From assembly GCF_010092985.1 (NCBI RefSeq), contig NZ_CP048106.1:744001-808000 (forward strand): a stretch of DNA of 64,000 nucleotides. The letters are read 5' to 3'. The notes beneath the pieces were generated by a model. It did no database searches. It was not told where the DNA came from and saw only the letters and a program-made list of their open reading frames with translations. The translations under genes and the position numbers were made by a program. Shown piece after piece: positions 33,266 to 41,621 of this stretch. Position 1 is the first letter of the stretch; every line of letters starts with the position of its first letter. This stretch comes from Pontibacter pudoricolor (lineage in GTDB: Bacteria; Bacteroidota; Bacteroidia; Cytophagales; Hymenobacteraceae).

Positions 33266-33742
33266 GTGAAACGACTTTTCTATATACTTTTTTGCCTTGT
33301 GCTGCTGGGTTGCCAGCAGCAGGAAGACACCGCAAAGCCCGCTGGCATGGTACCGGAAGGTAAAATGGTACAGATTCTGGCTGATGTACATATTATGGAA
33401 GCCCTGATAGAGGCAAACATAAACTACCCGGATACAGCCATGATGGTGTATAACAAAGAGCACAAAAAGATACTGGATAAGTATGGAGTAAAACAACCGG
33501 CTTTCCAGAAAACCTACAATTACTATGCTGCTAACCTAAAGGAAATGGACAGGTTGTATGAAATAGTATTGGATACCCTTACAGCCCGCGAAGCAAAATA
33601 TGTTGCTAAGAAGTCTAAAGGAGCCGGCGACAGAGACTCGTTGCAGTTGGACCAGGAAGAAGTAAGAGATGAAACGCCCGGAAAGTTAAAGAACACCATC
33701 CGAAGATCAGCCAAAATGAAAACGGGCGAACAACTAAATTAA
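33266..33742 (+). CDS. DUF4296 lipoprotein
   Basis: 158 residues. The signal ends in LFCLVLLGCQQQ, with Cys16 the lipidation site. The DUF4296 core is MVPEGKMVQILADVHIMEAL, then NKEHKKILDKYGVKQPAFQK and TYNYYAANLKEMDRLYEIVL. The last 45 residues are charged and low in order. Function unknown; the family is widespread in Bacteroidota. Divergent from the Bat operon with 59 bases between, and its 3' end overlaps csaA by 4 bases. Confidence 0.88.
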   Translation: MKRLFYILFCLVLLGCQQQEDTAKPAGMVPEGKMVQILADVHIMEALIEANINYPDTAMMVYNKEHKKILDKYGVKQPAFQKTYNYYAANLKEMDRLYEIVLDTLTAREAKYVAKKSKGAGDRDSLQLDQEEVRDETPGKLKNTIRRSAKMKTGEQLN

Positions 33743-34095
33743 ATTAGCTTGCTTCCGTTTGGTACCCTGGAAGCTGGCTGAGCAAGCACGATATCTTTAT
33801 TCTCATCCTCGAAGCCGGTTACAAGCACCTCTGATAAGTATTTACCGATCTGTTTTTTGCCCAGGTTTACTACACAAAGCACTTGCTGCCCTATCAGCTG
33901 TTCGGGTAAATAGTGTTTGGTGATCTGTGCGCTTGATTTTTTTATTCCTAAGGGGCCAAGGTCAACGGTAAGTTTATAGGCCGGCTTACGCGCTTCCGGA
34001 AACTCATGCACTTCCACTATAGTCCCTACCCGTATGTCGGTCTGTTCAAACTGCTGCCAGGTTATCGTTTCTTTTGCTTCTTCGGGTGCGTACAT
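33739..34095 (-). CDS. csaA: CsaA-type tRNA-binding protein/secretion chaperone
   Basis: 118 residues. An OB-fold tRNA-binding domain of the EMAP-II/Trbp111 class: ITWQQFEQTDIRVGTIVEVH, FPEARKPAYKLTVDLGPLGI, SSAQITKHYLPEQLIGQQVL, CVVNLGKKQIGKYLSEVLVT. Length fits CsaA, a dimer reported as an export-related chaperone in Bacillus. It converges with the DUF4296 gene (4-base overlap). The upstream gap 34096-34311 has AACTATAG motifs and nothing else noted. Confidence 0.9.
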   Translation of the reverse strand: MYAPEEAKETITWQQFEQTDIRVGTIVEVHEFPEARKPAYKLTVDLGPLGIKKSSAQITKHYLPEQLIGQQVLCVVNLGKKQIGKYLSEVLVTGFEDENKDIVLAQPASRVPNGSKLI

Positions 34096-34311
34096 GTGCT
34101 GCTTATAGTTTCTGATTTCTCAAATATACTATAAAGCTTAAAAGTGAACTATAGCTAGGCACTCCTGTAAACAAGAAATTTCCTCCTGACATACCCTGGC
34201 AGCCTCAGAAGCAACATAAGCCCCTGCACTTCGTACTCCTATGCAACTTTACTAATGTAAAAATCAGGCAGTTCAGGCTGCCCAACAATCACGCGCTCAC
34301 ACTATAAAACT

Positions 34312-35853
34312 ATGAAGAAAGAATCCGGAGCAAGCAAATCTGTTTGGATTGACGGCATCTCTATGCCTGCCACACATCCGCTGCAAGAAAATATTACCTG
34401 TGATGTTTGTATAGTTGGTGCCGGTATTGCCGGTTTAACTACGGCGTACCTGCTGGCAAAAGAAGGCAGAAAAGTAGTAGTGCTTGAAGCAAAAGATATG
34501 ATTTGCGGTGGTGAAACAAGCCGCACTACCGCGCACCTGGCCAGCGCCCTCGACGACGGTTTTCCGGAACTGATCCGCTTATTTGGAGTGGATGGAACAC
34601 GCCTGGCCGTGCAGAGCCACAAAGCCGCAATCGATATAATTGAAGCCATCATTAAAGATGAAAAGATAGACTGCGATTTTAAACGGCTGGACGGCTACAT
34701 GTTTGCAAACGACCGGAAGGAGGAAGAACAACTTCTGAAGGAACTGGAAGCGCTGCAACAGATCGGCTGGCGCGATGTGGTTTTACGTAAAACCTGCCCC
34801 GTAGACACGCTTACTGATCTGCCATGCCTGCAATTCCCGAACCAGGGCCGTTTTCATGTGCTCAAATACCTCTCCAGTCTGAGTAATGTTCTGTTAGATA
34901 AAGATGTACGCATCTATAGTTCAAGCAAAGCTGTGGAATTCAGGACAGGTGCCATTGCTACCGTCGTTACTGAAAGCGGCCATTCCGTATCGGCTAACCA
35001 CTTAGTGATAACGACAAATACTCCAGTCAATGATTTGGTAACGATGCATACCAAGCAGGCGCCATACCGCACGTATGTTATCGGTGCAAGAGTTGCTAAA
35101 GGTGCTGTGCCCGATGCCCTCTACTGGGATATGAAAGATCCATACCACTATGTCCGGATTCAGGAGGCGGAAAAAGAGGCCGGCGAAGGTGCGGACGATT
35201 TGCTTATAGTTGGCGGTGAAGATCATAAAACAGGGCAGGACGACCATCCGGCGATACGTTTGCAGAACCTGGAACACTGGATGCGTATGAATTTTCCGAT
35301 GGCAGCTGAGGTGGTTTACCGCTGGTCCGGGCAGGTAATGGAACCTGTCGACAGCCTTGCTTTTATTGGCAGAAATCCGGGAGATGCAGAGAATGTGTAC
35401 ATTGCCACCGGCGACTCAGGCCACGGCATGACCCACGGAACTATAGCCGGAATGCTGCTGACGGACCTGATCATGGGGCGCAGAAACGAATGGGAGAAAA
35501 TATATGATCCGGCACGTGTTAGCCTTAAAACTTCGGGCGAGTTCCTGAAAGAGAACATGAATGTAGCGGCGCAATACAAAGATTACCTGACAGGGGGCGA
35601 AGTAAAAGATCCGTCGGAGGTAATGCCGGGCACAGGCAAAATCATGCGTAAGGGTGCAACCAAAATAGCGGTTTACTGCGATCAGGATGGCGTACGGCAC
35701 GAATGTTCTGCTATTTGTACCCATCTGGGCTGCGTGGTAAGCTGGAACAATGTAGAAAGCTCCTGGGATTGCCCATGCCATGGTTCCCGTTTCGATCCGT
35801 TCGGGAAAGTAATTGCCGGCCCTGCCACCAGAGACCTGGAGCAGCCTAAGTAG
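34312..35853 (+). CDS. FAD-dependent oxidoreductase fused to a Rieske [2Fe-2S] domain
   Basis: 513 residues. The N-terminal DAO-type flavin domain has the dinucleotide fold CDVCIVGAGIAGLTTAYLLA (residues about 26-45), a second half with FIGRNPGDAENVYIATGDSG, and HGMTHGTIAGMLLTDL. The C-terminal Rieske domain (about 430-513) has cluster ligands in CTHLGCVV and CPCHGSRFD. Such fusions are thought to oxidise an amine or similar substrate and pass electrons through the cluster; substrate unknown. A monocistronic gene followed by a long-armed terminator and tandem repeats. Confidence 0.92.
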   Translation: MKKESGASKSVWIDGISMPATHPLQENITCDVCIVGAGIAGLTTAYLLAKEGRKVVVLEAKDMICGGETSRTTAHLASALDDGFPELIRLFGVDGTRLAVQSHKAAIDIIEAIIKDEKIDCDFKRLDGYMFANDRKEEEQLLKELEALQQIGWRDVVLRKTCPVDTLTDLPCLQFPNQGRFHVLKYLSSLSNVLLDKDVRIYSSSKAVEFRTGAIATVVTESGHSVSANHLVITTNTPVNDLVTMHTKQAPYRTYVIGARVAKGAVPDALYWDMKDPYHYVRIQEAEKEAGEGADDLLIVGGEDHKTGQDDHPAIRLQNLEHWMRMNFPMAAEVVYRWSGQVMEPVDSLAFIGRNPGDAENVYIATGDSGHGMTHGTIAGMLLTDLIMGRRNEWEKIYDPARVSLKTSGEFLKENMNVAAQYKDYLTGGEVKDPSEVMPGTGKIMRKGATKIAVYCDQDGVRHECSAICTHLGCVVSWNNVESSWDCPCHGSRFDPFGKVIAGPATRDLEQPK

Positions 35854-35935
35854 TTTAAGAGTTAGAGAGTTTGTGAATTAATGATTTAAAGAGTTTGGGA
35901 ATTTAAGAGTCGCTTTAAACCTAAACTTTTGAATC
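35851..35935. repeat. Degenerate GAGTTTAAGAG-type tandem repeat after the Rieske gene
   Basis: Starting at the stop codon, the run reads TTTAAGAGTTAGAGAGTTTG, then AATTAATGATTTAAAGAG, TTTGGGAATTTAAGAG. It belongs to the same family as 25651-25705. A mirror-image run lies at 35998-36055 on the other side of the terminator. Confidence 0.5.
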
Positions 35936-35937
35936 TT

Positions 35938-35991
35938 AAAAACAGAAAGAGCAACTATAGTAAATGGTCTATAGTTGCTCTTTCTGTTTTT
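35938..35991. terminator. Bidirectional terminator with 23-base perfect arms containing AACTATAG
   Basis: Left arm 35938-35960 and right arm 35969-35991 are exact complements around an 8-base loop. The inner third of the stem is GCAACTATAG paired with CTATAGTTGC. T runs on both strands let it serve the Rieske gene and the converging DUF922 gene. The arms are much longer than those of the other terminators here. Confidence 0.85.
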
Positions 35992-35997
35992 TACAGT

Positions 35998-36055
35998 CAT
36001 TAACTTTCTAACTTCTCAATTCTTAAACTCCCAAACTCATTAACTCTTAAACTTC
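35998..36055. repeat. Degenerate TTAACTCTTAAACT-type tandem repeat
   Basis: TAACTTTCTAACTTCTCAAT and TCTTAAACTCCCAAACTC, then ATTAACTCTTAAACTTC run into the end of the DUF922 gene at 36040. It is the inverse of the run at 35851-35935. Confidence 0.5.
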
Positions 36056-36603
36056 TCTAGTTGCTTCAGCCTTTTATTGATGCTGGCTTCCCAGGTGGCT
36101 GTTACTGAGGTATCCAGGCCGTGGCGTGATACTTCGTCAAATCTGTCCTGTTCGGTTTTCCAGTCGGCGAAAGCTTTGTTTACGGTTTCAGTGAGTCTGG
36201 CATTGGCACTAGGGCAGGAGGTACCCAGGCTTTGCAGTTTTTTGCGTAGCATTCGGGCATGTACTTCAGTCAAATCGAAGTGCAGTTGCTCGTGGTGCAG
36301 TAGCTTTTCTGACTTTTTATTTTTAGACCACGACTCTGTAGCTATAAACACGCATTTTACGGTATAGTTAAATTTGCTGGAGGAACATGTAGCATCAACA
36401 GCTAGGTTGGCAGCAGTAACCGCGTGGTGCGGGTTTAATGTATCCGGGGCAGCCTTGAAATCGTCCCAGGACAAGCGACGTTCCGCAGACCACGAAATCA
36501 TACCCGAAACTGTATTTTTATCAGCTGAAATAGGCGTAGCTGCGGCAGGTGCTGGCGCCAGGTAACCCGTTACCAGCGACAGGAAAAAGGTAAGAAAATT
36601 CAT
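36040..36603 (-). CDS. DUF922 putative zinc-dependent secreted protease
   Basis: 187 residues. A signal peptide (about 1-20) then the DUF922 domain: ISWSAERRLSWDDFKAAPDT and the HExxH zinc motif in KLLHHEQLHFDLTEVHARML. The HEQLH motif, with the following Asp/Glu, suggests a metallopeptidase, as noted for the family, but activity has not been shown as far as I know. The last residues KRLKQLEKFKS lie in a tandem-repeat run. Monocistronic, converging with the Rieske gene. Confidence 0.85.
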   Translation of the reverse strand: MNFLTFFLSLVTGYLAPAPAAATPISADKNTVSGMISWSAERRLSWDDFKAAPDTLNPHHAVTAANLAVDATCSSSKFNYTVKCVFIATESWSKNKKSEKLLHHEQLHFDLTEVHARMLRKKLQSLGTSCPSANARLTETVNKAFADWKTEQDRFDEVSRHGLDTSVTATWEASINKRLKQLEKFKS

Positions 36604-36671
36604 CTTGGCTAAAAGATTAATATTTACCGCTTAACAACAGTTTTTGCTAAAATAGTGCCCTTAATTGCACT

Positions 36672-38015
36672 TTAAGTTGTAACTAACTGATTGCTAAGTT
36701 TTTTGAAGCGGAAAAATAGCAATAAAGCAGCAACGGACAAACCCGCCAGCAAGCCAAGCCAGACTCCGTTTACTCCAAATCCCAGTTTAAAGCCCAGCAC
36801 ATAACCCACCGGCAACCCGATCACCCAATACGCGATAAGTGATATCACACCCGGCACCCGTACATCCTCCAGGCCACGCAGGGCACCTAGCCCTACCACC
36901 TGTACACCATCCGAGATCTGGAACAGCGCTGCAATTATCAACAGGGTAGAGGCAAGTTGTATTACTTCCGGATCATCGATGTAAAGCATTGGTATCAGCT
37001 TATTTCCGGCTACCATCAGCAGGCCGCTTGCAATCATAAACATTACTCCCATGGCAAAGCTGCTATTGCCCGCCATTTGCATGCTTCTATAGTTGCCCAG
37101 GCCTTTCAGGTTGCCTACCCGTATAGTTGCTGCTGCTGCAATGCCACTGGCCATCATATAAGTTACCGAAGCCACATTTATCGCTATCTGATGTGCTGCC
37201 AGTTGCTTAGTGCCGAGCCACCCGATCATAATAGCTGAAAAGCTGAAAGCACCCATTTCGAAGATCATCTGTCCGGAAATAGGCAGCCCCAGTTTAAAGA
37301 TGCGGAACATGTGGATGAACGACAGGTGGCGTAACTTCAGGAAGTGGCGGAAGATTCCAAAACGTTTGGCATACAGCACCCAGCCCGCCATCATCAGGGC
37401 CATAACAACCCTGGAAATTAACGTAGACCACGCTGCACCGATCATACCCATTTCCGGGAAGCCCAGCTTACCCCAGATCAGAACATAGTTAAGCGCTATG
37501 TTGAGTAAATTAGCAACTATCGTGATGTACATCGACTGTTTTGTGAACGACAGGCCTTCGGCAAACTGTTTGAATGCCTGGAAAAGCATGAGCGGCACCA
37601 TTGACAGAAAAAGGACGTTTATGAACGGAACGGCAAGTGCCACCACTTCCTCAGGCTGGTTGAGATGCGTGATGTAAGGAGATAAAAAGTAGCCAACTAT
37701 AAACAGTAGTATCCCGAGTATAAAATTGGAGATAAGTCCGTTTAGTAACAGAAGCGAAATGCGGGTGTAGTTTTTACGGCCTTCGGCAGCGGCAATTAGG
37801 GGTGTAATACTAAACGAAACACCCATCCCGAACACCATCACGATCATAAAGATACTGCCTGCCAGCGAAGCCGCCGCTAACTGTACCGTACCGATCTGGC
37901 CCACCATCAGACTATCGAAAACGCTGACCATAATGTGGCCCAGCTGGCTGAGTACTACCGGGTAAGCAAGCGAAAAGTTTTTGGAAAAATGTTCTTTATA
38001 GGTATTGATATGCAT
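36672..38015 (-). CDS. MATE-family efflux transporter
   Basis: 447 residues with twelve membrane helices in two halves. The MATE pattern is clear: NFSLAYPVVLSQLGHIMVSV at the start, FDSLMVGQIGTVQLAAASLA, and in the second half GLPISGQMIFEMGAFSFSAI, MIGWLGTKQLAAHQIAINVA. NorM-like. It exports cationic drugs or metabolites in exchange for sodium or protons. A gene alone on the minus strand; the aminotransferase operon ends 62 bases upstream. Confidence 0.95.
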   Translation of the reverse strand: MHINTYKEHFSKNFSLAYPVVLSQLGHIMVSVFDSLMVGQIGTVQLAAASLAGSIFMIVMVFGMGVSFSITPLIAAAEGRKNYTRISLLLLNGLISNFILGILLFIVGYFLSPYITHLNQPEEVVALAVPFINVLFLSMVPLMLFQAFKQFAEGLSFTKQSMYITIVANLLNIALNYVLIWGKLGFPEMGMIGAAWSTLISRVVMALMMAGWVLYAKRFGIFRHFLKLRHLSFIHMFRIFKLGLPISGQMIFEMGAFSFSAIMIGWLGTKQLAAHQIAINVASVTYMMASGIAAAATIRVGNLKGLGNYRSMQMAGNSSFAMGVMFMIASGLLMVAGNKLIPMLYIDDPEVIQLASTLLIIAALFQISDGVQVVGLGALRGLEDVRVPGVISLIAYWVIGLPVGYVLGFKLGFGVNGVWLGLLAGLSVAALLLFFRFKKLSNQLVTT

Positions 38016-38077
38016 AGCTAAACTGGAAAGGCCTGCAAAATTAGCGCTTTTTACGGTAAGCTATACAATAAGTCAGG

Positions 38078-39208
38078 TTATAGTTTGCCTATAGTTGCCG
38101 GAACTGGTTTAAGCTGCAAAAGTGCTTCTTTCAGTCTGCTCATGGCCTGGTCTAAGATTGGCCTTTCTACTGCAAACGACATCCGGACATGGCCTATGCC
38201 TCCAAATTTATCACCGTTCACAACTATAAGCTTATGCTCGTTTTGGAGATAATTACAAAGGGCTAGGGTAGAGTTTATAGTTTCACCGGCTGGTGTTATA
38301 GTTCCGATGTAGTGACCCAGGTACGGGAAAAAGTAATAGGCACCATCGGGCACAAAAAAGGAAACGTGTGGTATTGCTTCCAGGCCCTGCTGCATTACCC
38401 GGCGGTGTTCCTGTAGCACACTAAGCATCGGTTCCAGCGCTTCGGTTTTGTGGGTTATAGTTGCCAGCGCAGCTTCCTGTATAAACATGCTGACACCCGA
38501 AAAAGTAGATGACTGAAAATCTGTGCACTGACTGATAATCTCTTCGGGGGCCACCATGTACCCGATGCGCCAGCCCGACATGGCAAAGTTTTTAGAGAAG
38601 CCGTTAACAACGATTATTCTTTCCTGAGGCCCTTTGCAGCCAAGGGCAGAAGTAACAGGCTTGCCGTAAGTATCAAGGTCATAAATCTCATCGCTGATCA
38701 GGTATAAGTCCGGAAAATCATGCAGCAACGCAACTATAGTTTCAAGTTCGTGCTTGCTATAGATACGGCCGGTTGGGTTAGAAGGGTTGGTTAACAGCAG
38801 GATGCGGCTTTTAGTTGTAAGCTTATTTCGCAGTTCCGCTGTGTCTAAACTATAGTTATTCTCTAAAGTGGTTTGTAGCGTTACCAGTTTGCCTTTGCTG
38901 TATTTCAGGAGTTCGTTAAACCCAAACCATGCCGGAATCGGAATCACCACTTCATCACCATCGCGTAATAACACCGTGAAAAGGTTGAAAAGGGCCTGTT
39001 TCGTGCCGGGCGTTACCAGTACCTGTTCCGGTTTTACAGTTATACCGTCCTGCTGATAACGGTCAGCTATAGTCTGCCGCAATGCTTCAGTTCCTTCGGC
39101 CGGGCCGTAGTAAGTTTTACCTGAGTTTAAAGCATGAATGGCAGCGGTTATGGCAACGTCAGGACTTCGGAAATAACTTGCGCCGGAAGACAGGTTCAGT
39201 TTGGTCAT
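38078..39208 (-). CDS. Class I/II PLP aminotransferase in the ergothioneine operon
   Basis: 376 residues, close to aspartate aminotransferase subgroup Ib. PLP marks: TPGTKQALFNLFTVLLRDGD, TNPSNPTGRIYSKHELE, LISDEIYDLDTYG, and the Schiff-base Lys in VVNGFSKNFAMSGWRIGYMV. The start is one base after the egtD stop, so it is translated with it. Ergothioneine synthesis needs a PLP C-S lyase (EgtE) as its last step, and this protein fills the place where such a gene would be. An ordinary aspartate aminotransferase remains equally possible from sequence. Confidence 0.88.
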   Translation of the reverse strand: MTKLNLSSGASYFRSPDVAITAAIHALNSGKTYYGPAEGTEALRQTIADRYQQDGITVKPEQVLVTPGTKQALFNLFTVLLRDGDEVVIPIPAWFGFNELLKYSKGKLVTLQTTLENNYSLDTAELRNKLTTKSRILLLTNPSNPTGRIYSKHELETIVALLHDFPDLYLISDEIYDLDTYGKPVTSALGCKGPQERIIVVNGFSKNFAMSGWRIGYMVAPEEIISQCTDFQSSTFSGVSMFIQEAALATITHKTEALEPMLSVLQEHRRVMQQGLEAIPHVSFFVPDGAYYFFPYLGHYIGTITPAGETINSTLALCNYLQNEHKLIVVNGDKFGGIGHVRMSFAVERPILDQAMSRLKEALLQLKPVPATIGKL

Positions 39209-39209
39209 A

Positions 39210-40217
39210 TCAGGTTACAATGTATAAAACGTCAGCAAAATAATGGTTTTTATCCTGAAAGATCTGCTGTATTTTAAATCCATTTACATTGCCTATCGTT
39301 TCTGCAAGCTCCAGGGTGAATTTATAGGAACTTTCGGTATGGATTGCTTCCCAGGCCTTAAAATGGAACGTTTGCCCGGTTGCTTTTATAGTTACTTCCT
39401 GTTCCTGCTGGCTGATGAGGAAGCTTTTCATAACGCCGTGCTGCGGATCGTATAGCGGGAAATGTTTGAACTGATCAACTATAAAGTCGCCACCAAGCTC
39501 GCGGTTAATGCGGTGCAGCAGGTTCAGGTTAAAAGCAGCTGTAACGCCGGTAGCATCGTTGTAGGCCCGAAGGATGGTTTCAGGCTCTTTGCAAAGGTCC
39601 ATACCTAGCAGTAGCATATCGCCGGGTTGCATGTGCGCGCGTACTTGCTGCATAAATTCCTGTCGCTCGTCCGGGTTAAAGTTGCCTATGTTAGATCCCA
39701 GGAATAGCAATACTTTCCGGCCGGGCTTATGTTCATCCAGCCAATCCAGCGCCTCAAAATAATCTCCAATTACTGCTTGTGTCTGCAGGCTCGGAAGTTC
39801 GGTCTGTAGGTCCTCGCATAGTTCTCTCATCGCATCTCCCGAAATATCAACCGGCACATAATCAAAATCGGCATTTTGCTGCAGCAGCTGTTTCAGCAGG
39901 ATCCTGGTTTTAGTGGCATCGCCGGCGCCAAGGTCTATCAGATGAAAATTACCCTGAGCGGCCAGTTGTTTAGCTATAGTTTGCTGCTGTGTCGTAAAAA
40001 CCTCGTGTTCGCTTCGGGTAAGGTAATACTCCGGCAGGTGCATGATCTTCTGGAAAAGCCGGCTGCCTTCGCCATCATAAAAATACCGGGATGATAGTTT
40101 TTTAGCTTCCTGGCTTAGTCCGTTTTTTACATCAGATGCAAATTGTGCTTTAGCGCCTGTACCGGATTCAGGTGTGCTCAGATCGGTGATCTGCAAAGTG
40201 GTGAGGTTGTTTCTCAT
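39210..40217 (-). CDS. egtD: L-histidine N-alpha-methyltransferase (ergothioneine synthesis)
   Basis: 335 residues. Makes hercynine from histidine with three SAM. Family marks: KKLSSRYFYDGEGSRLFQKI, PEYYLTRSEHEVF, FHLIDLGAGDATKTRILLKQ (SAM site), FDYVPVDISGDAM, GSNIGNFNPDE, and LLGMDLCKEPETILRAYNDA, GVTAAFNLNLLHRIN (histidine site). Complete. It lies 6 bases after egtB and one base before the aminotransferase gene in a minus-strand operon. Confidence 0.95.
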   Translation of the reverse strand: MRNNLTTLQITDLSTPESGTGAKAQFASDVKNGLSQEAKKLSSRYFYDGEGSRLFQKIMHLPEYYLTRSEHEVFTTQQQTIAKQLAAQGNFHLIDLGAGDATKTRILLKQLLQQNADFDYVPVDISGDAMRELCEDLQTELPSLQTQAVIGDYFEALDWLDEHKPGRKVLLFLGSNIGNFNPDERQEFMQQVRAHMQPGDMLLLGMDLCKEPETILRAYNDATGVTAAFNLNLLHRINRELGGDFIVDQFKHFPLYDPQHGVMKSFLISQQEQEVTIKATGQTFHFKAWEAIHTESSYKFTLELAETIGNVNGFKIQQIFQDKNHYFADVLYIVT

Positions 40218-40223
40218 GTAGTT

Positions 40224-41489
40224 TTATTTGTTTGCCAGCCTGATGCCGTTGAATTGCCAGCGTTTGTCGGGGTGAAAAAAGTTGCGGTAGGTATTACGAA
40301 TGTGGTCTGACGGGGTGGCGCAGGAACCTCCGCGCAGCACCATCTGATTGATCATGAATTTGCCGTTATACTCGCCCAAAGCGCCCGGAGCCGTGGAGAA
40401 ACCCGGATACGGATGGTAGGCACTATAGGTCCATTCCCAGGCATCGCCGTATAGTTGCAGCAGTCCGTGTTGGCTGGTTTTAGCAGCTGCAGGTTCAAGT
40501 AAATTGGAGTCTGAAAAATTGCCCTGCTGTGGAGGATAAGCCTGTGAGGCGGCTTCCCATTCAAATTCAGTTAACAGCCGTTTTCCGGCCCAGTTAGCGT
40601 ACGCGTTGGCTTCGTAAAAACTGATGTGTGTGACCGGCTTATTCGGGTCAAGCTCTTCGAGCCCATGCAAACTATAGCGGTGCCATTTACCTTCCTGTTT
40701 TATCCAGTAAAGCGGTGATTCCCAGTTTAATGTTTTAACCAGGTTAAAGCCTTCGTTTAACCAGAATCTGAAATCAGCATAGCCGCCACTTTCCATAAAT
40801 TGCAGGTACTCGCCATTGGTCACAAGCCTGTTCATTACCTGAAAATCGTGGATCAGAACCTCGTGCACGCCCAGTTCATTGTCGAAACAAAAGCCATCGC
40901 CCTGGTAGCCTATTTTATAAATCCCGCCAGGTACATCAAGGAAAGTTGCCGGCACATGGTCAGCTTTTTCAGAAGTTTTGGCTGGTGTGTAAACCGGCAA
41001 TAAAGGGTTTGTACTTAGGATGTATTTTATATCCGTGAGGAGTAATTCCTGGTGTTGCTGCTCGTGCTGCATACCCAGTTCCAGCACAGGCATCATTTCG
41101 TTCAGAATACGCTCGTCAGGGTTCTCCAACAGTTTTGCCAAGTGCTCGTTTACATGGCTGCGGTAACTATAAACATCGCGCAGAGGCGGGCGTGTTAAAG
41201 TACTCCGCTCGGCGCGCTGCACCCGGTTCCCAACCGTGTTATAGTACGAGTTAAACAGGTAACTATAGCTCGGGTGAAAAACTTTATAGTTTGGCAGGTA
41301 AGGCTTTAGAACAAATTCCTCGAAAAACCAGGTGGTGTGCGCCATGTGCCATTTCGGCGGGCTAACATCGATCATCGGCTGCACCACAGTATCTTCGGGT
41401 TCCAGTGGTTTACAGATAAACTCTGTCTGCGATCGAATCTTCTGAAGCCGGGTTATTGTATCAGTTAAGCTGGTAGCGAGGGTTTTCAT
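40224..41489 (-). CDS. egtB: Ergothioneine biosynthesis sulfoxide synthase
   Basis: 421 residues. An iron enzyme that joins hercynine to a thiol (gamma-glutamylcysteine or cysteine) with oxygen. The N-terminal DinB-like domain has WHMAHTTWFFEEFVL and the iron histidines of LGMQHEQQHQELLLTD. The C-terminal formylglycine-synthase-like domain has ISFYEANAYANWAGKRLLTE, WEWTYSAYHPYPGF, and MVLRGGSCATPSDHIRNTYR then NFFHPDKRWQF. Which thiol is used cannot be read; no egtA or egtC is in the window. First gene of the operon. Confidence 0.95.
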   Translation of the reverse strand: MKTLATSLTDTITRLQKIRSQTEFICKPLEPEDTVVQPMIDVSPPKWHMAHTTWFFEEFVLKPYLPNYKVFHPSYSYLFNSYYNTVGNRVQRAERSTLTRPPLRDVYSYRSHVNEHLAKLLENPDERILNEMMPVLELGMQHEQQHQELLLTDIKYILSTNPLLPVYTPAKTSEKADHVPATFLDVPGGIYKIGYQGDGFCFDNELGVHEVLIHDFQVMNRLVTNGEYLQFMESGGYADFRFWLNEGFNLVKTLNWESPLYWIKQEGKWHRYSLHGLEELDPNKPVTHISFYEANAYANWAGKRLLTEFEWEAASQAYPPQQGNFSDSNLLEPAAAKTSQHGLLQLYGDAWEWTYSAYHPYPGFSTAPGALGEYNGKFMINQMVLRGGSCATPSDHIRNTYRNFFHPDKRWQFNGIRLANK

Positions 41490-41621
41490 AGGTTAAGTTA
41501 TTTGTTTGATTGGCAGATGGTATTTTGTAAGAAAACCGGCGCAATCTCTGATTGTTATGCAGCTGCTTACGTTTATTCCGAAACCTTTGATTTAATTTAC
41601 ATTCAATTCAGCTCTAAACGA

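Noticed and set aside
35851-36055. CRISPR array
   Set aside because: The tandem units are short, degenerate and lack unique spacers of even size; no cas genes are near.
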